The notes beneath the pieces were generated by a model, which saw only the letters and a list, made by a program, of their open reading frames with translations, was not told the origin of the DNA and ran no database searches. A program made the position numbers and the translations under genes. This document shows positions 1 through 11,934 of a stretch of 64,000 nucleotides of DNA, piece by piece; positions within the stretch are counted from its first letter, which is position 1; the number at the start of each line of letters is the position of its first letter. The stretch is taken from positions 7,455,001 through 7,519,000 of the forward strand of contig JAVMKO010000006.1 of assembly GCA_032164245.1 (NCBI GenBank). Direction: 5' to 3'. The DNA is from Sternotherus odoratus. Taxonomy: Eukaryota; Chordata; Testudines; Kinosternidae.

Positions 1-151
1 TCCGGGTGTGACCCCCTCCCCTTATAAATGAAAAACACTTTTAAAAGATATTTAACACTATTATAAATGCTGGTGACAAAGCGGGGTTTGGGATGGAGGC
101 CGACAGCTTGCGACCCCCTGAGGGGTCCTAGCCCCCAGTCTGAGAACCCTT
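1..151. mobile_element. Fragment of hAT-like MITE
   Basis: The segment has GACCCCCTGAGGGGTC-type stretches and ends in AGTCTGAGAACCCT. That end resembles the AGTTTGAGAACCACTG terminus of the complete MITE at 57344-57633. Only one end lies in the window, so the element is cut by the window edge or truncated. Its membership in the same family is inferred from this short end alone. Confidence 0.5.
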
Positions 152-1690
152 GCACTATAACAAAATAAAAAAAACAATTGGGCAGCTGGTGTATTGACTA
201 CTGCCGACCAGGCTGACCAAAATTGTTCCCTTGTGCTCCCCCAGACGGTCTGTATCTTGCTGGTGGCGCTTGTAGGACACTTAGATTGGAAGCAGGAGTT
301 GTCTTTTAGCTCTGTGTTTGTACAGTACCTAGCAGAACTGTGTCCTGGTCCATGACTAAGGCCCCAAGGCATTACTGCTATACGACATTCATAATAATGG
401 TGGTTTAACATTCTTCTCCCCACACAATAGTTTTCTATTACACGTTTCCATATCCTTCTGCTCCTCCCTCAGAACTAGCCAAGAGGAATAATCAAAGACT
501 ACATTCTTATTTGCTTTTCCTTGCCTCTTCCTTCCATCTCCTTATCTTCCCCATCTGTCTGAAGGAGAACCTCACCTCCCCTGCCATTTTGTGACCCTTG
601 ATATGAAAGAGTTGCTACAACAAAACCCAAGCATATCCACACAGAGTACTTGAATTGGGCGCAGCTAATCGCCTACCCTCAGGATGCTGTACCAATGAGC
701 ACCCAAGCCCATGTAGGAACCGGGCAAGAAAGTGTTTTAAAATGTAATAAGGGGAATTTAAATTACTTTGTGGGAAATGATCACTTTTGTTCAGCTGAGG
801 TGAAAACCCGCTTTGTACAAATTAAGTCAGTCAGAAATTAGGCTTTCCAGGACTACAAAGAACTGTGGTGGTGTTCTAGGGAAATCTTTGGATGATTTTT
901 ATCTATTGAGAGGGGCTGATCCTGAAACCTTTACTTACACAAATTGTCCCTTTTCATGTAAATAAAATACCCTGGGCGTTAATCAGACAGCTCACATAAC
1001 TAAGGGTTCAAGTCCAGGCTCATCATTTTCTCCCTCCCTTCCAATTTTTAGAGTGACCTTCTTGAGGACTGAATAGAAAACATTTTCCTCTTCCCATTTT
1101 GGGCTTGTACTACAGTGGTTTTCCTTGTGGTTTCAAATGGAATTAAAATTAACCTGTCTTTATTACGTCTGGTTGCTTTCTTATCTGAGTATGACTTCAT
1201 GGCAGCTCTGCTCTGATAACAAGATTGGTCTCCCTTTCCTGGTTCTTGCCTTTGCTTTAATTCCTTGGCTGGTTGGAGGCTATTTTTACTTGCCCAGAAT
1301 CCAGAGGGTATTTCACACTAGATTTGATGTTGGATCTATGACCGGTCTTTTGTAGAAAGTTATACCTGTATAACAATTGTGATCAGGGATGTAATCCGTC
1401 TATCTATATATAACTGATATTGGTATAAACCCTAGCATTGATGTAATTAAAGGATCCTTATACAGAAATAACTTATTCTGCTTTCTGAACCAGAATAAGC
1501 TACACTAACATAAGTACTTTTATACAAAAAACTGCATCCACAATAATGGAGACTGTAGCACTTTAAATAACTGGTATACTTAAAGCAACAAAACTTCCTA
1601 GTGTAGACAAGCCACTACCCCAACTGAGAGTATTCCTTTTACCTAGGAAAACATGGTGAGCTTCACTTTCCCCCCCATTTCTACCAGCTT
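152..1690. other. No gene recognised; mostly unique sequence
   Basis: No convincing open frame, RNA gene or complete repeat was seen. A stretch at about 975-1030 has a weak GGTTCAAGTCC-like B-box string, which could be a decayed tRNA-derived SINE but is too degraded to call. Confidence 0.4.
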
Positions 1691-1696
1691 ATAAAT

Positions 1697-1778
1697 CCTG
1701 ATTCGGCAAAGCACTTAAGTACATGCTTAAATCTACCTAGTGGGATGGCTTAAGTCAGTTTTGCTGAATCAGAGCCTT
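1697..1778. repeat. Ancient hairpin repeat, GATTCAGCAAAGC type
   Basis: The left arm around 1700-1719 (ATTCGGCAAAGCACTTAAG) pairs imperfectly with TTAAGTCAGTTTTGCTGAAT at 1750-1769. The same arm motif recurs at 25152-25218 and as a half copy at 57266-57306. It looks like an old dispersed palindromic repeat or MITE relic, not a functional RNA. Confidence 0.5.
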
Positions 1779-2353
1779 AAGCAAATTTTTCTTTTTAAAG
1801 AGTGTTTTTCTAGATGCCTTATAACAGGCCCTGTTGAAGGTAGAAGAGTTCTAATTGTCTATAGAAATGACCGGACCCTAGTGAACTCTAGTTAGCTGAC
1901 ATTTGAAAATAAAACATTGACAAGGGGCCACTTACTGCTAATTTAGCCAGCTATCTATCCTTTTAGGATGGCAATGAAGTGAGGTGATTCAGTTGTACTT
2001 TCATGTTAGCTCCAATAACTTTGTGGTAGCTCCAGGTAAGGCATCGTTATTCAAAGGGCTGCAGAAGGAATGTGCCCGTCTTCTCCACGCAAAGGGGGGA
2101 GAGAAAAGTGGGGGGAAGGTACTGAGTCTAGTGCTGAAGAGCTCCATCAGAAAGCACGGCTGAGGAGAAAGGCACAGACTGAGAGAGGGTCCTAGGGGCA
2201 GTGTATCCATAACATCTCCACAGAGACATACCGTTATACACAGAGGGCCCAAACCTGTACTCTTCACTGAGCAAAACACTCCCTGATTTCCCCAGGCAAT
2301 TTTCTGGGGGAAGGAGCAATGAATGTGGCCCAAAAGAGTCATTAGCACAATAA

Positions 2354-2598
2354 GGCCTTATCTACACTAAGTTAGGGTAAGTTGACCTAAGTTACACAAC
2401 TCCGGCTACGTGAATAATGTAGCTGGAGTCGGCGTAGCCTAGGTCAACTTACTGCAGTGTGTATATGGCGTTGGGTCAACAGGACTTACCCTCCGACTTA
2501 CCTTACGCTTCTCGTGCTGGTGGACCTCACTAGACCTGCTAAATTGACCCCCGCATCGATTGCCGTGGTGGTGATCACTGGTAAGTGTAGACACGCCC
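2354..2598. mobile_element. Short DNA transposon (hAT-type MITE)
   Basis: Termini GGCCTTATCTACACT (2354-2368) and AGTGTAGACACGCCC (2584-2598) form an imperfect inverted repeat. The interior contains a small hairpin, GGCTACGTGAATAATGTAGCT, whose relatives occur inside the MITEs at 9113 and 19991. It carries no coding capacity. A clean 8-bp target duplication was not found. The hAT assignment rests on the end type. Confidence 0.65.
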
Positions 2599-2809
2599 GT
2601 AGTTATAGTGATCTAGCAGTGTGCAGAGAAGTCTAATGAAGAAGCACAAGTCTGGTGATGATGCATCATCAGAACTCAGTCAAGTTATGCCAGTTTGCAT
2701 CTGTATAACCTAGGGTGAAGATTAACCTAAGAAAAAGTTATCTGTGTTTCCCCATCCAATTACAGAATCACCTTCAGACTTTCTAACCAGCAAAGGGCCA
2801 AACATTGAT

Positions 2810-2893
2810 CCAGATCCTCTGCTACTGTAAATCAGTGTCGCTCCATAGAAATCAGTGAAGCCACACTGATTTACACCAAGTGACGGTCTGTCC
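2810..2893. repeat. Ancient hairpin repeat, CCAGATCCT...TGTAAAT type
   Basis: The arm CCAGATCCTCTGCTACTGTAAATCAG is followed after a short spacer by an imperfect reverse complement containing CTGATTTACACCAAG and GGTCTGTCCC. Related hairpins lie at 11199-11285, 29072-29162 and 41713-41803, with a half copy near 12945-12998. It is probably an ancient MITE relic. Confidence 0.5.
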
Positions 2894-2898
2894 CACTG

Positions 2899-5609
2899 AC
2901 TTCAATAGAGCTATGGGCTGATTGCTCATTGGCTCTGATCCTTCAAACACTTGCTCACTGGAGCAGTCCTTACTCTAGCACTTTCAATGGCTTCAGGTGA
3001 GGATGATGCACACGAGAAAAGGTCTGACGGCTCAAACATACTGTTCTCACTGTGAAGTGAGATTGTCTTTCTTGTAGTACTTGCTGCTAAAGTTCCACTG
3101 TGGGCAGTTATGAAGTCACAGTCACACTCTGAAGTAAGCAATTGTTGGTGGGAGTTGGAGAAGGTTGTTTTGGGTGCAAAAGATATGTTTTTAAGTCTTT
3201 AGAAAGGTTATATTGTTACATATTTTTTGACCAGTGCTTCTAAAGCTAATGACAGTTTAAGTCTCATGCCAGTTTATATCGTGGGCTGAATTTACTTTTA
3301 GATTTAAACACACACACACATCAGGGAATGCACCATTCCATCAAGATTTATTTAACTCTTTGCCCCACAGTTAGTTCATAACATGATTAAGCAGTTGTTA
3401 ACTGTGTCATAAGGAAATCTACAAAGACAATGAAATATTTTAAACAATAACAGCATACCTTGCTGGAAAGTGAAGTGCATAAACACAAAGGACCAACCCT
3501 AAATTACAAGAACAATTTATTTTCCCAACCTTATTACTGGGACAGATGCCAAACTCACTATTCACCGGGTGTTTTGGTTTGGTTTGGTTTTGGAGGAAAA
3601 AATGTTCGGGCCTACTGTCCGAGTCTCCCCAGTCAGAGCAGTGGGTGGCTACAAGAAGCAGAGGTTTTGCAATTTCACTCTGCAGAGCTGATTTACAGCC
3701 TTCACAACTGCTAGAGGCCAGCAATGACCTACACAAATAGTAAAACCAGGGATGGCTTTATGGAATATTGTTCTGCTGGCATTTAAAGACAAGGGGTAGG
3801 GCGCAAATCCGTTTCTTGCAATGTCTTCTGTAAGCCCATCTTCTCTTCATTTCTTCCCCCTCAGGATCCCAGCTTCGGTGCAGTTTTGAAGTTACATAGG
3901 AAGACAAGAGGTTAAACCAAACTGCTAACTGTGACTCTTCAAAACTGACATTTAATACAGGGTATAAATCACTGTGGGAGCCTGTTATTCCTTCAGGAAT
4001 GCAATTACATAGGGTCAAATAAAACATGAAAGAACCCAACAAGTTTTAAAATGTAGTATGTTCTCAAAAGCAGGCAAGAAGGAATGTGAAGCAGTTCAAA
4101 TATGCTAACATCCACATGTTGGCCTGTATGAGAGGGATTAGAAGGAAAGGTTTCTGTTCTTTAATGATTATGTTGTTAAGCATAGGTAGGTATGCAGGTT
4201 CAGGGGCTCTTTCCGAACATCACTCCACTCACTGAGCTTTGGGTAGATTACTGTATTCATTTAAAGCAGGTGTTTTTTACAGATCTCATTCTTTTAATTG
4301 CCACTGCGGCCCTATTTTACACACCACGACCACTTAACACATGTGAAATGGGCTTATAAGGATACACAAAATGAATGTTTGCCTTTTTCTTCAAGTTCTG
4401 AACCCGTAACCCCGGCACCTATAAATCAGGCCTTGACCAACAGATATATTCCGGGGGGAGACTATAGCATTTCAAACATTGTTTTTGTAGGTCAGCCGAG
4501 GCCTTGCTCAAATTCAGTCACTCCACCACAATCTTTTTGGTTCTTTCAGTCGAAACAGATCACAACTCACACTTCTAAAAGACACCTCATTTAAGTAGAG
4601 CACACATAGGCTGAAGAGTCACTGAGGAGCTCATAGCTGGAGGTACCAGAATACGTTCAAAACTGCTGCTCAGCAATTTCATGAACAAAAGGTAATTCCT
4701 TCCCCCAATATGTGGTCTCTTCACTCACAACAATGTACTTCAGGCATCAGTAGCCATCTGACTTCTAGGAATGCTGCATTTGTAATAAACATCTCGCTTA
4801 TTGGTCTACTTTTTAAACAGCGATGAAGAGCTGGAGAGCAGTAAGTAAATAAATGAACCCTAACTAAAGCAACTATAAAAAAAGAACAAAAGATAAGTCA
4901 GGTCGGTTCCGATTTCTGTATAATCACTTATTGACATTGTTCACATTTTTCTAATTTACAAGAAAAAGGGGTTTCGTCTGACTGTACAGTGATTCTTTTT
5001 TATAGCTCACCCATGTGATGAATTTTACTACAAAGATAAATTCTGGGGCCGCAGGCTGCATCTAAAATTTAAGGGGCAAATTTTGCTACATTTACTCATG
5101 ACACTAGAGAGTAAATTGAAAAGGTTTTCCTTAATCAAAAAAAGTGAGATTTAATCAAAAACATTTTTTTTCGCATAAAAATTCTTCTTTTCAACATTTC
5201 ATTTTTTGGGGGGAAAAAGTACCTCAAAATGAGAAGTTTTGGAGATTTTTCATTTCAAAATTATGGGACATGCAAACTTCACAATTTTTTTAGCTATTGC
5301 CTATTCTCCCCCTCACCAAGAAAAATGGGGGAATTTTTTTTAAAAGGTAAAGAGTTTTTAAGTGTGTTACTTTTCATTTTTAAAAGTAACAATTTCACTT
5401 TGCAATGTTCTCCTTGTGTGAGAGAAAGTAACATCGAGACTTTATTTTCCAGCTGGAAAACAGTCACAGTGAAAGTAAATGTGGGAAAACAAAAAGGAAA
5501 TGAGGAAAAGTAGGCTTTTTTCAGATGATAATTTTTCACATTCCCTATAATTTATGGAGGTGATGGTATAATGAGACTGCCTACAATGGCACGTAGCCCC
5601 AGGCTAGCC
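2899..5609. other. No gene recognised; AT-rich unique sequence
   Basis: No coding family was recognised. There is a short CA run near 3310. AT- and poly-T-rich sequence at 5100-5350 is low complexity and yields spurious open frames on both strands. Confidence 0.4.
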
Positions 5610-5790
5610 CCCGCAATCCCAGAGCACCAGGAGGGCGGGCGGTGCCAGCCACAGACTCCCCAGCCCTGGAGCGCCAGGAGGGCAGGCGGCTACAGATTCC
5701 CCAGCCCTGGAATGCCAGGAGGGCAGGCAGCTACAGACTCCCCAGCTCTGGAGCATTGGGAAGGTGGGTAGCATGCAGCCACAGCCTCCC
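5610..5790. repeat. 41-bp minisatellite, about four copies
   Basis: The phrase CAGCCCTGGA (and CAGCTCTGGA) recurs at 5661, 5702 and 5743, giving an exact 41-bp period, each followed by a GCCAGGAGGGCAGGCGGC-like block. A first, more divergent unit starts near 5620. The GC-rich array keeps frames open on both strands, which explains the short open frames there. No gene is supported. Confidence 0.75.
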
Positions 5791-5969
5791 AGCTCAGGAG
5801 GGCTGGCAGCATGGGCTCAGCTGGAGCCTCTGCAGAGGGGGACTTGATCCTCAAAGTGGGAAACAGGACAGGGGAGGCCTGGGGGTGGAGCATGGGTAGG
5901 GCCACACCTGGCTGTTTGGGGAGGCGCAGCCTTTCCCAGCCAATGGTACTAACTGCTCATGGTTCTGTG

Positions 5970-6015
5970 GCCTAAATTGTGTAGAAGGCCAGACTAGATG
6001 ACCACAAAAGTCTAT
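5970..6015 (+). mobile_element. Short CR1/L3-like LINE tail fragment
   Basis: The string AAGGCCAGACTAGATGACCAC matches the GGTCAGACTAGATGATC-type phrase usual near the 3' end of CR1-L3-like LINEs. Only a few tens of bases are recognisable. Confidence 0.4.
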
Positions 6016-6203
6016 GAAGCAGTGAGCTACTATAGTGATGAGAGCCATGGTAGAAAAGCCCATAAGAAAATTAATAATTTTGTCTTCTCAGAAGGGTTTG
6101 AATAGTATGCAGTACATACGGTCTTGGGCCATACACTGAAGAATGAGAAGATAGCCACATATTGAATAGCAGCTCATTAACTGAGCACTATCCATCTTAT
6201 ACA

Positions 6204-6537
6204 TCATCCCTTTCCAAACTGTGGGTCATGACCCCAAATGGGGCAGATGGGATTGAAGTGATCCCTACTGTGCGGAGGAGGCCATTTTGTGCCACACAGC
6301 ATGACTTTGAATGTATGGTACATATGAAGTCATGATGCTTGGAGGACAGCATTTTGCTCTTCAAAATGGCATCCTCCATGAGGCATGACCTCACACGCAC
6401 CATACGTACAAGATTACGCTGTGTGGAGGACGCCATTTTGCTCTTCAAAATGGTATCCTCCATGCTGTCTGGGATCCCAGGAGGAAAGAGTTCATTAAAA
6501 TGGGGCCATGCCCACAAAAAGTTTGGGAACTTCTGTT
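6204..6537. mobile_element. hAT-like MITE with internal palindromes
   Basis: The left end, about 6204-6236 (TTCCAAACTGTGGGTCATGACCCC), is an imperfect inverted repeat of the right end around 6501-6535 (GGGGCCATGCCCAC...GTTTGGGAAC). Inside, GGAGGACAGCATTTTGCTCTTC near 6340 and its imperfect complement AAAATGGCATCCTCC, plus a second pair near 6425, make a doubled palindrome. The spurious open frames here come from these repeats. It is non-coding. Confidence 0.6.
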
Positions 6538-6559
6538 GTACATAAAGGTGGAAGGAGCC

Positions 6560-6708
6560 TTGTGAAAAAAATGTATGTGATCAAAGCCTGTGTCCAAATG
6601 TATACACACGAGAGGGCTCAATTAAGGTTGCACAGATAATGAATGCCAGAAGTGATTTTAACTTTTGAGTGTTTGACTTTGCAACCTTAATATGTTCTTT
6701 TAACATAG
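6560..6708 (+). mobile_element. Partial copy of the inverted-repeat element at 47 kb
   Basis: From GTGAAAAAAATGTATGTGATC through GTTTGACTTTGCAACCTTAA to TTCTTTTAACATAG this segment parallels 47310-47467. The other terminus seen at 47011 is absent here, so this is a one-ended copy. The shared module of more than 100 bp at two distant sites shows that it is a dispersed repeat. Confidence 0.6.
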
Positions 6709-7844
6709 ATTTTTGTGTGTAATTTAGAAAAGTCTTCAATAGCTTGAACCCTTAAGGCAGAGAAGTGTGGACCTGGTCCAAAGCCCGTTGAAGTCAGTGG
6801 GAAGATTCCTGTTAACTTCAATGGGCATTGAATCAGGGTCGGTAACAGGAAGCTGTACCACCTACAAGGGAACCTCCAGGAGTCATTGCATATTTAAGGA
6901 CACTGACAAAGTGAAGTTAATTTATCATTTATCTTTATCATTTCCTTGAGTGACAAGATCATATTGAGCATCTCTGACTGCATTAGCCGGCGAATTCATT
7001 CATCAGAGCATACAGTAACAAAATGCCCTAATTCCCAGTGATGATTCAGGTTTACAAACTGGGGTAAACCAATTTAGACTGTAATATTTGTCTTGGACCT
7101 TGGAACTGCTGCTGCTGGGCTTAAGAGCTGGTCTGCTGACTTTTCCAACCAAACAGGTTGTGTAGATCATCAGCCATCCTACTACAAGCCAGTTGCCCTC
7201 ATTAGGTTGCCCAGAGTCTGGTGCTGTTGCAGGTCCCAATTCCTGACACATTCAGATGGAAGAGATACTTCGCTTTGGATATGTTTTCCAATTCCCTAGA
7301 AAGAGAGGCACCATCCCTTGGTAACTGGAAATGTCCTCAAGGGATGAGCAACTTTATGAATAACTGAATGCTGTCGTCTTCAGATTTAGAGTGGTCCAAC
7401 TCAGTTCTCTAATTCTGATTGGGTGAAAATCCGAGATGCTCTGATCATGAGGGCAAACGATGACTTTGAAGGTACAGTATTCCAGATTCATGTATAGATC
7501 AAACTATATTTTGAATGCAGAAATGACCCACAGCATTGATGGACTGCAGGGGGTACACAAATGGACAGGACCCTCTTTCCCCGGGAGCACAGTATGCTGT
7601 TTCTCTGGTGATTGCAGCTGGGCCAGTGAGGAGGGTGAGGTACTATATCTGAGGTCTCTGAAGGAGGTTCATCAGTATAACCACCAGGACCCCACAAGCT
7701 CTTTTCTCACAGACCATTATGTCAGAGTCCTTGTTCTAAACAGAAACCCCATAGAATTCTGTGGGATCTTCAGGGGAAGTTACTTATAATTCACACTAGT
7801 AATTAACATGCATCCCAAAAACTTACATGTGGGGTGTAGGGGCC

Positions 7845-7942
7845 AAAACCTGAGGATCCTACACAGCTTTTACTCAGTCCTCGTTCAGCCAAAATTCCCA
7901 CTGGCTAAACTGAGTTCTGGCTGAGTAAGGACTTCAGGACTG
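7845..7942. repeat. Ancient hairpin repeat, CTTACTCAG...GAGTAAGG type
   Basis: The left arm CTTTTACTCAGTCCT pairs with GAGTAAGGACTTCAGG across a spacer containing AAAATTCCCACTGG. A related hairpin with a clearer core lies at 52096-52172. Confidence 0.45.
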
Positions 7943-7949
7943 GGCATTA

Positions 7950-9112
7950 TATACAGCCTGTTCTGTGATCTTATTTACACTGAGATGCACTTATTCATGC
8001 AAGCAGCCTCATTGATTCCAACTGCATGAGGAAGCTCATGATTGCAAAGTGAAGGCTGTACCTGCGTTATGTGAAGAACCAATCGTTTGTGCACAGGACT
8101 AAAATGAATCCTTTTATCAGAATTTCCCCCAAAAGAAAGGGGCGCTATGTTAGCTCAGTAGTATCCAAAAGAGAATCCATAACTCTGCCTTCTGGGAAGA
8201 TCCCCACCTCTACATCCCACACTGGGCATTGCCCCGCCTGCTCTGCCACCCTTGCACTAAGACTTAAGAGTTCTCCTGGTCTACAGAGGAGCTAAACTTA
8301 ACCCCTTTTACCAGTCCTCCATCTGCTATTTCAAATAAACAAAAGAATCCACTGACGTAGACCCTTCGCTATTCCTCAACTCACTGACAGCCAGCGAATC
8401 CAAGAGGCATATGGAGCGTCTCAGAAAATACAAACAAACAAGCAGCCAGCCAAGTTTTCCAACCTTAGCAGGATTTGCTGCTTATTACAGTGCTAATGGC
8501 CCGAATGCGCCTTGGGCTGGAATGACCCACCAGGGGACTGAAGGCTCCATGAGGGTCTCCTCGCAGTGCTTCCCAGGCATTCTCCCTGGGGCCATGCAGA
8601 ATTTGTTCACCTCTGGGAAACAGGCTGGGGGGTTAGCTCCACAAACCAGCCTGCCAAGATCTGCATGGACCACAGGGGATCTGTGGAGGTCCGGGTACTC
8701 TGCTCTGCACTGGCTTCTTGTCTGGCTCTCCTGTGTCCCTCTGGGTAGGAGCTGTGCAGTCATGGGAATCTCACACTGTCTGCAGAGCCTGCTCCCCCTA
8801 GGACGGATTCCATCCTGCAGCGGGGAAGCCAGGCTCTGGATTAATGTACCCATAACAGACCAGCTGAGAAGAGGGAAGGAGCAAGCTACCGCCAGTGACT
8901 GCCCACTTAGCCCAACCCTATTCCATCCCCCACCGCACCCCAACAAACCCTGCATAGCTCCCATTAAGGGGCTTCCATGGGACATTCCCCACATCACGAT
9001 CTCCCTGTCACACCACCAGGGTCTGGTTTCCTCCACCTGCAGAGGCAGAGGGGATCACGTAGTCCTTCAGTTACCTTCACCAGATCAACCCATGGCAAGC
9101 AGTGCAGCAGCT
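7950..9112. other. No gene recognised; long chance open frames
   Basis: The 8.41-9.19 kb interval is open for about 260 codons on the plus strand and about 180 codons on the minus strand over the same bases. No recognisable domain is present, and the plus frame runs into the MITE at 9113. The sequence is GC-rich and stop-poor. I treat both frames as non-coding, although an unclassified repeat could underlie the stretch. Confidence 0.45.
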
Positions 9113-9390
9113 ATGGATATGTCTTTACTACCCGCCCGATCAGCAGGCAGTGATCGATCCAGTGGGGGGGGGTGGTCGATTTATCGCATCTAGTCCAGAT
9201 GCGATAAATCGACCCCCGAGCACTCTCCCGTTGACGGCTATACTCCACCACCGCAAGAGGCACAGGCGGAGTCGACGGGGATGCAGTAGCAGTCAACTCA
9301 CCAAGGTGAAGACACCGTGGTGAGTAGGTCTAAGTACGTCGACTTCAGCTACGTTATTCACGTAGCTGAAGTTGCATAGCTTAGATCGAT
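9113..9390. mobile_element. hAT-type MITE, one end truncated
   Basis: It contains a strong internal hairpin: TCGATTTATCGCATCTAGTC (from 9177) paired with CAGATGCGATAAATCGA. A second hairpin, AGCTACGTTATTCACGTAGCT, lies near 9350. Both modules recur in the MITE at 19991-20275. The right terminus is missing after about 9390. Confidence 0.6.
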
Positions 9391-9921
9391 CTCCTCTCCA
9401 CCCTGCCCCTTCCAGTGCAGATCAGGCCTATGTCTCAGGTCAGAGCAGTCATCAGCCATTTCTTCCAATGCAGTCCACCGCCTCATCCAGAAAGAAAGTA
9501 GCATCTGTGGGAGAAAGAAAGACATATGTCTGGCCTCCACAGTGAACCCTGTGCCTGGCAGGAGAAAGCAACACTTATTCCAGACCCAGCTTTTCATTCC
9601 TGTTGTAACAGTCATAAACGCCTGCTGACACCAAAGAAGAACAAGACCATAATCCTAATAAAACAACATTCTTGAACCCTGACAACTAGATGGAGCTTTT
9701 TCAGGCCAATTGTAAAATTATATTCATTCCAAGAGCTGCACATTCTGCAAGCGCTATATGGATGCTGCCAGACGACCTTCCCCAAGATGCAATGCAATGC
9801 AATACAATACACAATAGATGGAGGTTAAAAATTAACCATCCTCACCCCTTCATCGTCTGTTCCCCGAAACGATCAGGGATTCTTCCATCCTCAAGTCTTT
9901 GGGGACTCCAGCTGAGAGAAA

Positions 9922-10765
9922 GCTGACATCACAGGATAGGATTAAAATTCAAAATGATCTGGACAAACTGGAGAAATGGTCTGAAGAAAATAGGATGAAA
10001 TTCAATAAGGACAAATGCAAAGTGCTCCACTTAGGAAGCAACAATCAGTTGCACACATCCAAAACGGGAAATGACTGCCTAGGAAGGAGTACTACGGAAA
10101 TGGATCTGGGGGTCACAGTGGATCACAAGCAAAATATGAGTCAATAGTGTAACACTGTTGAAAAAAATAAAAGGAAACATCATTCTGGGATGTATTAGCA
10201 GGAGTGTTGTAAGCAAGACAGGAGAAGAAATTCTCGCGCTCTACTCCATGCTGATTAGGCCTCAACTCGAGTAGTGTGTCCCCTTCTGGGCACCACATTT
10301 CAGAAAAGATGTGGACAAATTTGGGAAAGTCCAGAGAAGAGGAACAAAATGATTAAAGGGCTAGAAAACATGACCTATGAGGGAGATTGAAAAAATTAGG
10401 TTTGTTTAGTCTGGAGAAGACTGGGTGGAGGGGAAATAATAGTTTTCAAGTACATAAAAAGAGAGGTACATTGTTCTTGTTAACCATTGAAGACAGCACA
10501 AGAAGCAATGGGCTTAAATTGCAGCAAGGGTGGTTTAGGTTGGACATTAGAAAAAACTTCCTAACTGTCCGGCTGGTTAAGCACTAGAATAAATTGCCAA
10601 GGGAGGTTGTGGAATCTCTGTCATTGGAGATTTTTAAGAGCATGTTAGAGAAACACCCATAACGAATGGTCTAAATAATATTTCGTCCTGCCAGGAGGGC
10701 AGGGGACAGGACTAGATGACCTTTTGAGGTCCCTTCCAGTCCTACAATTCTATGGTTCTATGATC
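9922..10765 (+). mobile_element. CR1 LINE, 5'-truncated 3' half
   Basis: The first part reads, in plus frame, the C-terminal end of a CR1 reverse transcriptase, with QNDLDKLEKWSEENRMKFN, KCKVLHLGS and MDLGVTVDHK visible at 9940-10135. The rest is the CR1 tail with frameshifts, then the usual 3' UTR phrases (GGACTAGATGACCTTTTGAGG) and a short terminal repeat ATTCTATGGTTCTATGATC at 10747-10765. This is the normal 5'-truncated form of a CR1 copy. Stops and frameshifts make it inactive. Confidence 0.9.
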
Positions 10766-10789
10766 ATCATCTCCAAAGCCAGCATCCTG

Positions 10790-11195
10790 AAATCTTGATG
10801 CTAAGGAGTGTGCTGGCCTTTGTTCAGGTACACAGGTTGGTGGGATGGTACGAGATATTTTCTCTCCCCAGATTCCACTCCTGCCTCCTTAGGAACCAGC
10901 AGCAATCTCAATGACTGGTCTATTTGACTGACAAGACAACCCCCCTCCCTGGGCAGAGGCAACTCCCAAAGGGATGGACAGGGGCAGGGCCAACCGCCAC
11001 GTTGCACTGACCAGCACAGCTGGCAAACTGCAGAGGGCAGCACCCCTAAAAGATGAAAGAGTGGGTGCATTCCACAGAGCAGCAGGGAACTGCCCATGGC
11101 ATCCCGCCTCTCTAAGGCTCACCACCAGCTAGTGCTCCTTTTGCTGTGCACTCTCCCCAAGATAGGTCAGTAACTAACAGCCACAATCTAGCCCA
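10790..11195. other. No gene recognised
   Basis: This is unique-looking sequence between the CR1 tail and the hairpin repeat at 11199. Open frames on the minus strand show no domain or compositional support. Confidence 0.4.
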
Positions 11196-11198
11196 GGG

Positions 11199-11285
11199 GG
11201 CCAGATCCTTGACTGATGTAAACTGGCTTAGTTCCCTTGGAGCTGGTAGAGTCAATGGAGCGATACCAGCTGAGGATCATCTGGC
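11199..11285. repeat. Ancient hairpin repeat, CCAGATCCT type
   Basis: GGCCAGATCCTTGACTGATGTAAACTGG is followed by an imperfect reverse complement containing CCAGCTGAGGATCATCTGGC, with CAATGG near the loop. It belongs to the same family as the copies at 2810 and 41713. Confidence 0.55.
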
Positions 11286-11819
11286 TCTTTGCAGCCGTTG
11301 AATCCTGAACCGTGCCCACTGCCCAGCCTTCTGTTTTACAAGTGAATTCCAGCATTGCCAGCGCTTGCAACTGTATCCCCATGCCACATTTGGGGGTTTT
11401 CTGCAACCCCAGCTTAGTGTCCAGCGCTTCTGATTGTGGCGAGAAACTTGAAAACGTGATCCGAGTGCACCCTAAAGGGTCATGAAGTAAATAAAAAGAA
11501 CTAAAACATTGTTTTTGGTTTTTTTACAAATCATTATTTTTAAGCCAATCTCAAGATTTTCGGAGGCCTGACTCCTGATTTTCAAATATTTGGGATTGAG
11601 AGTACTGAATTCCACCAGAATTTGAGAAGGTGTTTCTCTGGAGGTGGGTATAAATTGCTGGACAGTCCCTCAAGCTGCAGCTTAGTTGGAGAATATCACT
11701 CCAGCAGGGAAATGCTGTATTTTATTTGCAAACGCCTGCAAACTTCTAATAACATTTAGCCATGAACTAGCTCTTTCCATCTGCAACGTGTGTTATAAGC
11801 ATTAATGAATTAACCCTTC

Positions 11820-11930
11820 CAGCAGCCCAGGGAGGTTGGCAAGTATTATATCTGATGGATGGGGACCCTTTGGAGACAGGGAGAGGTTCAGAGCCGTTCA
11901 GTGTCGGAGACAAGATTAGAATTTTAGAGC
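11820..11930 (-). mobile_element. MIR-like SINE fragment
   Basis: The order of phrases GGCAAGTATTATATCTGATGGATGGGG, GACAGGGAGAGGTTCAGAG and GGAGACAAGATTAGAATTTTAG follows the reverse complement of a MIR/CORE SINE body. It is heavily diverged and only the order of phrases supports the call. Confidence 0.4.
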
Positions 11931-11934
11931 TGGA

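Noticed and set aside
5229..5539. Lys/Phe-rich frames on both strands
   Set aside because: They lie in AT-rich low-complexity sequence. No domain.
8411..9193. 260-codon plus-strand open frame
   Set aside because: It overlaps a 183-codon minus frame, has no domain, and ends inside a MITE. GC-rich composition explains its length.
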